DNA of 64,000 nucleotides, taken from contig CM068367.1 of NCBI GenBank assembly GCA_034769895.1, positions 127,398,927 to 127,462,926 of the forward strand, in the 5' to 3' direction. How positions within the stretch are numbered: position 1 is the first letter of the stretch; every line of letters starts with the position of its first letter. This document shows, one piece after another, positions 21,604-33,000 of the stretch. The translations under genes and the position numbers were made by a program. This DNA comes from Magicicada septendecula. Taxonomy: Eukaryota; Arthropoda; Insecta; Hemiptera; Cicadidae. A model generated the notes under the pieces. That model was given only the letters and a program-made list of their open reading frames with translations. It was not told the origin of the DNA and ran no database searches.

Positions 21604-24600
21604 ATTAATCACCTGCTTGTTTGTTATTATATTTCTAAATATGTGGTGTTAAGTGTATTTGTAGTTGACAGCGTTTATGACTTGAACTGCCGTCCATTTG
21701 AATTCATTGCAGCGGTAGCCGTAAACAGTTAGATTCCCACATGGCCAAGATCGTTATGTATGAACAAAATCTCCGAATACAAGTATGCTGTTGTTTTCTT
21801 TGTACTACTTTAGTTTGTTTATTTCAAACGCCAGTATGGAACATTTAATCAAGGATGTTTTTCCGAATAGCCTGAAACTAATTCGGCCCTCACCTGGTCT
21901 CATCGATTATTAACCGACAACCTGAATATTATAAGAGGCGATGACACACGTCAGAGTCGGCTGCTCTGTTTATTCGAGCGTCTTTTATTACACGACTGTC
22001 AAAATCTGACGAATTTATATACGCTGCGCCAAAATTCTCACTATCCGACAAACACTTCAACATTACATAATCGTAACAAGTGATGTAATTAAAACAATAT
22101 TGGTTAAAATAATGATCTGCCCAGGTTAGAAATGTTTTTAGAAATAATTAATACGTAGAAACAAGTAATTGGCATTTCAATTAAGTTTGGAATTCTTTCA
22201 AAACAGATTAAACAAATTGCAGTCTCCCTAAACTACCAGTTCAGTACGTCTTACAAATACTGTATGTACGGATGTTATTCTTTTCACAATCTCAATCTGG
22301 TCATTGGTGGGCGGCCAAATTCTAAAGTCCTGTTGATCGCCCTATGTTTACAATTCCTGTTTCCTTTCAATACACTTCTGCAGCAAATTCAGCCAAGAAA
22401 GTCTCTCTCTTTCTCAAACTTCCCTCCAACCCCCCCTCTCTCTCACCTCCATTACCTTTAATCCCACAAGTTATTGTGTAAATTACGTAACAATAATTAC
22501 GGTTATTACAACCGTTTGTTAGACACTGCCACACAAGCAGACGTTTCAATCATTACTGTGCGATGGTTATCTTCATTATCGCCCGAAACATACTATCGTT
22601 ATCGTTGGTTTAATTTTTCTTTATGTTAATTTTTAACTCTAGAACTTTCTGATTGTTGCTTACCCTTAAATTATAAATTATTATGACGACACAATTTTGA
22701 CAATTGTGTGTTTTAAATGTGTAGCACAAGATACGTTTTTGGTTTCGTGAAGACAATAAGAGATTCTCAATCATCGGAACGTTATGAAACAAAATTTTTA
22801 GTTTCGACGGTGACTGCCTAATCTAATGTACTTCAAGTTATGATCGATTACGTAATGCATCTACTGACATACCTGTTTTTGGCAATATAGAAACGTGTTA
22901 AGTTATACACGCTGTTAAGTTATTTCGTGTCTGAATTTGTATTCTGGAGAAACCTGAACCTATGTAGAAGACTTTGCAAATAATTCTCCAGGAAAGAGTA
23001 TGGGACAAGAGAGTAAGAGGACCCGGTCTCCTCTCAACGTTCTTCGGAAACCATATAATACAAATGCACATGTCTTCATTACGCGTTGCAGTGATAATAT
23101 GCCAGTTCGGTTCCTCGCAACCGACATGAGATACTACGAGGGGAACAATCTGGTCAAACGTCAGTTTTCGTTTAGTTATCCAGTTTGAATAGATTTGAAC
23201 GAAGACGTGTCTTTATTTTCTACATTCCTTCTCTTTTACAAGTCGACATTTTTTAAACAAATTATAATTCTCTTAATCACAAACGCGAATGTTTTCTGTT
23301 GACACAAGACCATTGCTTGCTCAACCAACAGACAAAGCCGAGGGACAGATCTCAGAGAATTTTAATTACACCTGACTGATTAATTATCTTCATTACACAT
23401 TTCCTAATTAAAGACATTTTTTAAATACCGATGAAAATTTTAAATGAAAGTGCTCTAATTAGAGGCAAAAGTAATCTCTTTAGGGTCTACTGTCGGCTTT
23501 TATTTGATATAGGAATTAGTGTACGCACCGTTCAGAGCTTGACATAATTTTCTAATTTCTACAAAAAATTAATAACATAATTAAACATAATTTGATCAGT
23601 AAAATTTAATTATAATTAATAATAATGCTAGTAACAAAAAGAAGTACAACAACAACAACAACAACTAACAGAAAATATAAAAACAATAATTAATATTAAT
23701 ATTCAAATAATGTTAATCGGCTAATATTCAGTACGTTTGACTACACGAAATGGAATCATGAAAAATATATTCAGAGGACAAATGACAGACGCAAGGACTT
23801 CCCCACGAACACGGAAGGCCAGGTCACAAGAAGTAAGAGTACAGGAAGCCCCCAAAAAACACATTTGGAAAGTCTCAAGAAAAGAAAATGACGTGAGAGT
23901 TAACTCTAAATAAAGAGAGCGACATATACAGGAAGCGTAAAATTGCAAGGGAAGGGCAAACCAATCGAACAATTTTTTCAGTACAGTAAAATTTATTAAT
24001 TTTTGTTAACATACTTAACATGTTTCCGATAGGTTAAAATGTTTATAACTTACTAGCTGACTATAAAATTATTGAGGATTTGGATACCCTGTACAACGCG
24101 GGCTATGACATCTGATTATATACCAGTACTTTATTTTATAAACTGGATTCACGTTCCAAAACCAAAACAACTATGTGTACAGATACACGGACTACAAACG
24201 ACACTGCTTTTTAAGCAGTCTCAAGCATCCGTAAATGTGATTTTACAATCTCGACAACAGTTCTAATGTATATACTGTGTATTGTTATTATGGCTTGTAT
24301 CATATTGCTACTAATCAACGGTTGGAAATACGAAAAATTACACCACTAGAAACTTAAAATGATACGATTTTGTTTTTTATATTATAGTTTATTTTGTGGG
24401 AACGGAATATGAAAAATAAACATCAAAATACGTAATTTTGATAGGACGCTGGCAAAAAAGTGAGTATCGAATGCTCCACGAGATTACGCCAGGTAAATTT
24501 CTTGATATAAAGTAATATTAGCCTTGATTACATCTTTCTTGGTTTCAGTTACCAAAAAAATACGATTCTCATGTCAATGGAGTCTACATAATAACTCCAC

Positions 24601-26024
24601 GCAAAATCAAATCTATCGGTGGTGAACTGCGAGCCACAGTTTGAGCCGGAGGACTGTACTTCCACCCTAATTTTAAGAAAGCTTTCCCTCTTTTTAAGAG
24701 GATAAAATAAATAAATCAAGACTAAATTTTAATGCTGATGGAAAGTCGTATTTTGATCCTACCACGATGTATGTTTGTAGCTGTACCGTCGATGTCAAAG
24801 AAACAGTTCGATTACGAATGACGTTAACCAACTTTCGACGTTGTAAAAATTAAAATAGATTTTGGTTATCAAAGCATTAGGCCTACTTCAGGTACGGCTA
24901 TGGCCAAATCTTACGTCAGAAAAATTAAATGGCTGCTCCAACAAAGTTACACTTCAAAGCAGTAAAATTTTGTTTTCTTATAATTTTATATTTTCACACT
25001 AAAAGATTTACATAGCTTATTTCAAACATCTATAATAGTATGTAGTATTAATAGTATATTTCAAACATTATACTATTATTATAATACGTAGGCTTAGTAT
25101 TATGAACAAAATGTATTTTTTATACTAATGATTTTGAAGTTTTCTATTCAAATTCTCAAAACGGCTAACACACTTAATTAGAAACATTGTACTTACTATC
25201 AAATAACATTAAAATAGTCCTATACAACAAATGTTAATGCGGTAGTGGCTGCCTCTTAACAGTCTTGTCACTGGACCTGTCCCGCTTCACCGTTTCATTG
25301 GACGTCTCAATACTTCGGCCTCAACACAAAGTCATGCATCCAAATCCCCCCCCTCAACGAACAGAGTTCGTCAATAAAAGCAAATTCAAAGGAAAAATTT
25401 TGGAGGACAAACGTAAATGATGTCCAAAATAAGAAAAGAAAGAAACTGAAAAACATGAACGAAGAACAACGAACTTTTGTTGGCTGTCAAGAACATAATA
25501 CGGAGCGAACAAGTGTCTCCGTAAACATTATTAAAGCAACGACTTCAGTATAAACTGCTGCAATTTCCGCGACAAGCACACGGCTCCTCCAGCAAACAAC
25601 GACGCTCGTCACATAAATTAATTCCAAACATATTTTCCATTTCTGCTACGGTTATGTAATGGAGGAAAACCCATGCAGCAATGCGCTACAATTAAACTTA
25701 ATTACTTAAGAGAACAGAACAGAACACGCTCGGGCACGTGGTGTAGTAGTTACGAGAATGACTGGCGAGATGTGGTGGCCAGAGTAAGAGAAACACGACA
25801 GCTGACCCTTTGAATTGACACTCTGAACTGCGGCGACTCGATTCGACACCGTCCCGACATGGTCGTAAGGCAATTACACAAAACTGCGCTACACCAAAGC
25901 GAACGTTTCTCCGTTGTGTCTAATTTACTCTGCCAATTATCACTTTTTTGTTTAATTTTACACCACACTGAAATTACTCTCAGAAACTAATAACGGATTT
26001 GGCTATTCTCAATAAATTCTTAAT
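21604..26024. other. long AT-rich spacer
   Basis: No gene or transposon could be supported over 4.4 kb. Small features are CT-rich sequence at 22400-22450 and an (ACA)n run near 23645-23670. A short duplication of TATTTCAAACATTATACTAT-like sequence lies around 25020-25090. The open frames (up to 83 codons) have no recognisable motifs. Confidence 0.6.
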
Positions 26025-26320
26025 CCAATCATCATCATCATCATGCTTGGTGCTACAACTCACTGCTGAGTTTTGACCTCCCCCAGAAACCTTCTCCAAC
26101 GGTCCCGATCTGACGCGATGGAGGTCTCCAACCCTCAGTCCAAATAGTTTGGCATCATTGCTCACATTTTCAATCCATCGCAGCTTTGCCCTCTGTCTTT
26201 CTTCTTCCATCCAGCTGCATCGTCGCATGGGCTCGCATCAGCTGCAGCTGCTCGGCATTTCATCCTCCGTATCTTAATCAAAACTCTGGCCCACCTCAAC
26301 CTTGATAATTTAATAAATAA
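26025..26320 (-). pseudogene. LINE C-terminal remnant with (ATG)n tail
   Basis: The minus strand reads KLSRLRWARVL (near 26330-26300) and MRRCSWMEEERQRAKLRWIE, then NVSNDAKLFGLRVGDLHRVR and W/G-rich ending. A (GAT)n tail follows at 26030-26043 in the minus orientation. The L-R-W and R-x-R-x-K-x-R-W pattern followed by a trinucleotide tail fits a truncated LINE, though the body is diverged. Confidence 0.55.
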
Positions 26321-26369
26321 ATATTTTATAAAGCTAATAATGAACAATGGGACCACTCTCAAGAAATAA

Positions 26370-26925
26370 AGACCAGAATTGAAAAGGCAAGAGCGTGTAC
26401 ACTAGAATGAGAAGTTTATTCAAAAGTCATTTAACAATAAACATAAAGATGAGACTTTTACGCTACTACGTATTCTCAGTGCTATTCTATGGTGTAGAAT
26501 CTCGGACTTTGACTGAAGCGACAACTAAAAAATTGGAATCTTTCGAAATGTGACTTTACCGTAGAATACTGAGCATTTCATGGACAGCGCATATAACTAA
26601 TGTTAAAGTTCTTAGAAAGATGAAGAAAGATAGGGAAGTTATTAACACAGTGAAGATAAAAACGTTTCAGTCTCTGGGGCATCTCATGAGAAATGAACAG
26701 AGATTTTATTTATTGCAGTCCATACTACAGGGAAAAGTACTTGGAAAGAGAGGAGTTGGGTGACCGAGAATATCATGGCTGAGAAATTTAAGGACCTGGT
26801 TTAGCATGAATACAAGTGACTTACTCCGTGCAGCAGTAGAGAAAGTTAAAATAGCCTGCATAATATCCAACATCCGAAACTGATAGGAACTATCAGAGGA
26901 AGATAAAGCTAATATTACTTAACCC
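26370..26925 (+). pseudogene. LINE ORF2 C-terminal remnant, different family
   Basis: The plus strand gives MRSLFKSHLTINIKMRLLRY, YVFSVLFYGVESRTLTEATT, KKLESFEM, a stop, LYRRILSISWTAHITNVKVL, FQSLGHLMRNEQRF, a stop, ISWLRNLRTWF, and DLLRAAVEKVKIACIISNIR. This is the 'S-V-L-L-Y-G-x-E-x-W-T-L ... W-x-x-R-I-L-x-I-S-W-x-x-x-x-T-N ... L-G-H-I-x-R' family of insect endonuclease-reverse transcriptase elements. Trp is lost in E-x-W-T-L and a few stops are present. Its orientation is opposite to the neighbouring tail at 26025-26320. Confidence 0.8.
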
Positions 26926-27985
26926 AATAATATCGTTCTAATGTGGCCTAAATCAGGAGCGAAATACAGCTTCTAAAATAAATTTCGTAATTTACACGTG
27001 AGTGCACGTCAGGAAACTTATAACACTGAAATGGCAAATGGTAAACGGCCGTATTCTAAAGTCGTCATAGGTACTACTGATCTCTCACTGATTAAACTCC
27101 CTTCAGCTCCTTACCACCATTTCTCCACCATGCCTCTCTTTTTTTCTGTCTTTAGCGCTCCTCCCATTAACGAACGAGTCTCTCTAATGGAATTTCCTAT
27201 CAATTAAGGTTTTCGTTCAATGAAATCTTCTGCATTCTGCTTCAAAGCAGTGTCGTATAAGTTTCTATCGTTCCTTGCGCCACTTCGCTATTTGGCCAAA
27301 ATTTAACGTTGTAGAAAGCATGTTCTACTCACAGGATTTATGGAATTTTAAAAGCTTCTTTGAATTGTGAAACCCATTTTTATCAGCGGTCATAGTGGAT
27401 TTAAAGTCTTTGGTGTATAAGAGACCCTGCTATACAGTATATACGAGAATCTTTTATCTCAATTTGACACCTGCCAACTGAATCCTATCGCAGTTGTAGC
27501 GTCTTCCATTAACGTTTACTCCAGCCTTTTCCTGTTCATCTTCATGCTAACCTCACCACAGTCATTTTTCACATACTATACGATAGACCACTTCATTTTC
27601 AGCTAAACTGACTTTTCAGATTTCTAAACCCAGTAGAGACGCTTTTCTAAAACGTATTACTACACATTACACTGAAGTCTCTGCGAAGCAAAAAAAACGT
27701 CAGTGTGAAATAAAGCGCAGTTATCAGTGCTCAAAAATTTAGAATGCAATTTCCTGGATTTATACTTTTTTTCGGAATTTCTCAATTGTGCTGCTCCTCT
27801 GGGATGGAACTGTATGGCGCACAAAGAGCGCGCTGATTCAGCGACAGGCGGTCCGGAGGGAAATTTCAAGGTATTGTGACTGCTCAAATCCCATTCATTC
27901 AAACTCTGTTCTTTGCGATAAAGTAAAACCATAAAGTTGATATCGACATTTTCACTGCACTCACACGGCGTCAGAACCTATACGA
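26926..27985. other. spacer
   Basis: No gene was recognised. Short frames lack motifs. Confidence 0.55.
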
Positions 27986-28390
27986 CGTATACGATTACTT
28001 TTTGTTTGTGTAAAGCTGGTAGAAAGTAGACTCGATTTCACCATCAACATCTGACATCCACCGACGATTCCCGACTTCGAATCTGTCTTTCTCATGAGTT
28101 TCATCGGTTATCCATAATGGTCTCACCATCTTATTTATAACATCTTTACAGGTTTCTCTTGGCCTACGTGACCTTCAGGATTTGGCTTGCCAATTTTGAA
28201 ATTTGTTTTGGGGATGTTTTGTTTTCGACCATTTGGTTGGACGTGGCTGTACCAAAATTAATTGTTTATTTCTGATGATGTGTGAAACTGAATGTGTAAT
28301 CCGTCTGGATTTTCGACCTGCCAGTATCCAAACACTCATTTGGGCAACTCTTAATGATTTTCTGTACCATACTCCAATGCAATACTTCAA
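27986..28390 (-). pseudogene. probable LINE C-terminal remnant
   Basis: On the minus strand about 28165-28060 reads RPRETCKDVINKMVRPLWIT, then DETHEKDRFEVG. This is close to the LINE C-terminal pattern R-P-x-x-T-W-x-D-x-I/V ... A-x-D-R-x-x-W-R. Trp is lost in the first motif. The upstream frame to 28390 is open on the minus strand but has no clear motif. Confidence 0.45.
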
Positions 28391-30195
28391 CAGCCATACG
28401 TCCTATAGAATGATTACAATTTTCAGTATTGCATTATAAATCGGCAGGCTGTCTACGTAAACATTTATTTGAATAAGACTTCATAGTAAACTAATGAAAT
28501 ACAATTTACAAAGCCTGTAAAGTGGCATTCGTCTTGTTCGTCTTCTGTTTCTGATTACGAGTGTTTATGAAGTATAAATACTAACCAGACTTAGTATTTA
28601 GTAGACAATCTTAGTATGAAATCAAGCAGCCTGAAGTGTAGGTTCGCCCTCACACTCACATCAATCCCAACATATTAACGGTACTAAAGAGTTATTAAAC
28701 ATAATTTTGTGTTATTAAACGATTATTAATTTCATACGTATTAAAATTACTACACCGTCGGAGCACAATTTGTCAACCAAATCAGGTACACATTATTTCT
28801 TATTTTTCGAACGCCAGTTTCGGAGGTGGAGAAGTAGAAATGACTAGGGTCGCACAAACAGCGGGTGATCCGTCCACGAGTCGTTCTGTTTCGTGTGGCT
28901 ACGGGCTACAAACTTTCTGCAGCGGTGTTTGTCGTCCACGCTGTAATTAAACCGTATTTAGTGTGCTTACGTATTCTGGTCTGATTACAGTCGAGGGGGG
29001 TCAGAGATGAACGTGTACTGTAATCGGGAGAAAATAGAGATTTTTGAGCTGCTCTTGTGTGTGTGTGTGTGGGGGATGCAGAAACGTTTGAGCTGCTCTT
29101 GGTTGGAGGGGGGGGGTGCAGCAGTACAGTAATTGTAGTTACGTAGACTTCGTCTCCTTTCTGCGTCTGTAATTTTGTGGTCTTAGATTTGCCCCGTTTC
29201 AGCGAGTACGTCTCCTCAAGTACGAGTATACGAGTCTTTTGTTCAAGACAAAGAGGATCTTATTTGACAAGCAAAACCCATCGTTTCCTTAGCCTTCCAG
29301 AGTAGGCATCATCTGGTTCGAAGTTCCCAGTATGGAACCTCGATCGCTCACACAATTTCTTCTATGACGAGACATACTACACAATTTATTTGGATATCCT
29401 ATACGAATATACGCGCAGAGTAGTGATCTTTGAGTTTACTTTGCAAAGCCCCGGCACGTCCAATGCCATCGTGGTAGGCTATACCATCGTCATTCAAGAC
29501 ATAATCTACTTCATATACTCTAGAGGTACGTCGCCCGAGTAGCTGCCAAAGTGTAAGTGCCAAAGTAGCTGCCCGTCGACTGCTTCCGTGACGATCGTTA
29601 GCATATCACAAATTCTGTTTCCAATTATTCGATTGTAAGACGTGCGAACAGATAAGTTTGTTTAAAATATTTATAATATGAACCAATGGGTAAAAGTTGC
29701 AATAAAAAACTTTCATATCGCTAACAACTGTCACATGGCACCTTAAAAAAAACAAAACAAGGACACATTGCGGTGCCTTTCGACGTAACGTCTCCGACCA
29801 CCACCATTAGCGGGTCGTACACGTTTGCTTCCTTCCTTGTTTGTGGCGTTTCCTGCACTCTGTAGCCTACCGCATGCGGAAATTAGTCGGGGAAACACAA
29901 CACCTCTTCTTCTGATCGACAACAGACGGTGACATGTTTCTCGTCTGTTGTAGTCGCCTGGTGACACGCTATAATTTAAGAACACAACCAAATAAATGTT
30001 ACTTGAAAGCGATAAAAATATAACAACTATAAATAAAAACAGAAACAATAAATTAAAATGAAGGGCAGAAATGATTAAAACTGGTACGTAATGCTGAAAT
30101 AGAGCCCTTATGTTTAAAATAACAAACAACAGAATGTCTTCTAAATCTAGAATATTGAAATTTTTATGAATAGCACACAACTGTTAAGGCTCCGT
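28391..30195. other. spacer with GT and G-rich tracts
   Basis: A (GT)n tract followed by GGGGGATGCAG sits at about 29055-29080. TTTGAGCTGCTCTTG occurs twice (about 29041 and 29083), forming a short tandem duplication with a second G run at 29108-29116. A 145-codon minus-strand open frame (29743-30180) has no recognisable domain and is compositionally split, so it is not called. Confidence 0.5.
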
Positions 30196-31020
30196 GATAC
30201 TGCCTCGGCCAAGTACTAAATATTAAATAAGACAAGCCAAATTTGTGCTTACGCTGATGACGTTGTGATAACAGCCAGGTCAAGACAACGGCTAGTTGAG
30301 GTATACAAAGACCTGAATCAAAAATCCACTGGAATGAACTCAATGTAAATACTGTATCAGCAAAATTAAATAAATGCTGATTTCTGCATCAGAAATGAGA
30401 AGAAATTATATAATTTATGCATAGAGGATTTCTGGATAACATCTGATGCTGAGTAAGTTCAGATACCTGGGTAACATGACAGACAATGAAGGGTCCATAA
30501 ACATGACGATACATGACAGGATACAAATAGGAAACAGGGCTAATAAGACACTTATCAGACCGGTTGTTACTAACGGATGCGAGACATGGACACTGACAAA
30601 AAATAAACAAGAAACACTAAGAAGATTAGAAAGAAAGATCATAAGGCGTGTTTATGGCCCGGTTAAAGATGACGAATGCTGAATAAGAACTAACCAGGGG
30701 ATAGATGAGTTATTGAATCAAGAGGACATTGTAAGATTCACAAAGGCTCAAGGAATACACTGGCTAGGTCACATAGAGCGGGTGGATGATCAGCGTATGC
30801 CAAACAAAATCTTGAGGGCGCAAGTTTATAAAAGCAGAAAGAGGGCCGACCTAGGATAAGATAGTCGGATGGCGTGCCAGAAGACCTCAGACGACTGGAT
30901 GTTGTGAGGGGTTGCACTGAGATGGCAATGGACAAGAGACTTTGGAGTAGATTGGCGTTGGAAGCCAGGGTTCGCGTTGGGCTGTTGTGCTGAAGAAGAA
31001 TAAGATACTGCGTCGGCCAA
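30196..31020 (+). pseudogene. LINE with 17-bp target duplication and YADD motif
   Basis: A 791-bp insertion (30213-31003) is flanked by GATACTGCCTCGGCCAA (30196-30212) and the same sequence with one change (31004-31020). It starts inside the reverse transcriptase palm: SQICAYADDVVITARSRQRL, the YADD catalytic motif at 30250-30261. It continues with [74 protein letters not shown], and D/R-rich C-terminus ending near EALGLCC-type sequence with a short GAA tail. It is broken by several stops and shifts. A minus-strand copy of the same family lies at 44750-45290. Confidence 0.85.
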
Positions 31021-31385
31021 AAGAACAGTCTCGGAAGCCTTTGATGTACACCGCCTCTGTACACCAATCATATTGCACCGTACGTAACATGAGATTACCG
31101 TTTTGAGTCCACGTTATCGCTGCGTTTCCCCAATTACTATTCATCAACTGCTGCCTATCAACTTCAACAGAGCCGACCCGTCGTGTCATCGTCATTCTGC
31201 TGTCGGTATAACCATCACTAAATTATGCTCAGAAACATGACAACGACGTAACTACGCTGATGCGAGATAAAAAATTAATTACGACTGATAACAGTTGATT
31301 TTATACCGACGGGTAACAGTTTAAATGAAGGAGCCGTAACAATGATTCGTAAGAAAACAAAATTATAACTTCTCTTAGAAAATAA
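31021..31385. other. spacer between two LINE insertions
   Basis: No feature was recognised. The open frames reading antisense into the upstream LINE are not genes. Confidence 0.5.
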
Positions 31386-32060
31386 TATGAGGATGAATTA
31401 CAAAGAGCTATGTTTCAATTACAAGAAGTGGCAAGACACTGAAAATTTCAGCAAGAACGACCAAAACCAGGGCTTTTAAAGGTAAATATCCAGTGAGAAC
31501 TAAGATAGTTATAAACAACAGCACTTTAGAACAAGTGAGCCGTTTCAAATATGTCGGCTGTGCAGTAAGCTATGAATCTGATTATGACATAAGAGACAAG
31601 ATAAATAAATTTAGGAATATTTGTGGTACGATTCATAGAAATCTTAGAAATAAAACAAGACCCAGCACAAGGATTAAATTTTATAAGACAATTCCAATAC
31701 CCACGTTGATTTATGCGAGTTAAGCGTGAGTCATGACAAAAAAGGAAAGCGGCAAGATTCAGAGTGCTGAAATCCAGTTTCTTCGAAATACTTTAAATTA
31801 TACATTGCAAGATAGAATAAGGAACGAAGATATCAGAGCAGAACTCGAAGTAAATGACATGAATGAAATTATTTCAATTTACAGAAGACAATGGTGGGAT
31901 CATCTGCAAAGGATGACAGAGGATTGGTTGCCGAAAGCGGCACTGAACTATGAAGCCTTTGTAGAAGATGCGTGGGTCGTTCGAAGTTGAGATGGGTGGC
32001 GGAACAGGTTTATATAACCTAATCCTTGAGGAGGAGGAGGCGGAGGAGGAGGAGAAGCTA
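31386..32060 (+). pseudogene. LINE ORF2 C-terminal region with (GAG)n tail
   Basis: It begins DELQRAMFQLQEVAR, then after shifts RTKIVINNSTLEQVSRFKYV, GCAVSYESDYDIRDKINKFR, ICGTIHRNLRNKTRPSTRIK, FYKTIPIPTLIYAS, a stop, AWVMTKKESGKIQSAEIQFL, RNEDIRAELEVNDMNEIISI and RRQWWDHLQRM. The 3' end is ATATAACCTAATCCTTGAGG and then (GGA)n to about 32055. This is one of the longest readable LINE stretches in the window; the two main frames (31493-31723 and 31733-31990) are split by one stop. The palm catalytic motif lies upstream of the truncation. Confidence 0.85.
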
Positions 32061-32824
32061 TAAGTTTTCTAAGGATTTAAAAAAAACATACAGTCGTAAC
32101 AGTACACTTACTGTCTGTGATTATAAGTATGAAATTAACTCTCAGTGCCCACAGAAGAACCAACCGTTCCAGGCAAAACAACTGATGAGCGCCAACGAAC
32201 GCCTGACCAAGCACCTGAAGTTATGATTAGTTTTCTATATAACATTTCTACCTAAAAAGCCATGTCAGCTTCGGAAGGCACGGGTGGGAAGTCGCTCCTC
32301 ATCCAAGAACGTCGCAACCCCCTCCACAAACTGAAGAGTAACGCGCTCGGTCGCTTCGCCAGGTAAGTACAAAACGGCAAGCCTCGTGTACAATACCGGT
32401 CTTGTTATTTTGAGGAAATTTCACGAGCACGCGCCCGCTCGTGCGGTATTGTGTGACGTATATCCACGCCCGTCGTAACACGCGACTCCCGGCACGAACA
32501 ATAAGACCGTACAACAGTTTATTGGCATATAAATTTGACGTCGCAAAACGCAACGACAGACAGTGCAATACGTTGTTGCAGTTTTTGTGAGACGGTACAA
32601 ACCGCTTAACGTGGGCGTGAGACTTTTACGTCGGCTATGAAAACGATAACCGAGATATGCAAACGCAAACATACCCGGGATGTATAGAAAGATCGCGATG
32701 GTACACAACAAATCGCTGTCGTTAACACTGATCCCGTTATAAAGATATGTATCGCGCATCACTCCATTGCTTATCAGACTGATTCAAAGCCACTAAGTTC
32801 ACAATATAGCACTTTGTACTTTTG
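32061..32824. other. spacer, partly GC-rich
   Basis: 32390-32560 is relatively CpG-rich. Two minus-strand open frames overlap here (up to 113 codons) without recognisable domains. No call is made. Confidence 0.5.
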
Positions 32825-33000
32825 GTCAGCGTAAGCGAGGAAGATCAAGAACAAGATCCTTGTATAACATACAAGACGACCTACAAACTATTGGAGTGAG
32901 AGGGTGGCGACGGCTAGCAATGGATGGAAACGGTTGGAGGGATGTCGTTAAAAGAATTTACGGCCCTCCAACGGCTGTGACGCCATGACGATGACGTAGC
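32825..33000 (+). pseudogene. LINE extreme C-terminus
   Basis: RKRGRSRTRSLYNIQDDLQT, then IGVRGWRRLAMDGNGWRDVV, KRIYGPPTAV and a stop. The R-K-R-G-R-x-R-T-R, G-V-R-G-W-R, A-M-D-x-x-x-W-R-D-V-V-K order is the very end of a LINE ORF2. Only ~170 bp remain. CATGACGATGACG may be the remnant of the trinucleotide tail. Confidence 0.72.

Noticed and set aside
29743-30180. 145-codon minus-strand open frame
   Set aside because: No recognisable domain. The first half is an AT-rich Leu/Ile/Phe stretch and the second half is unrelated in composition. No splice or regulatory context.
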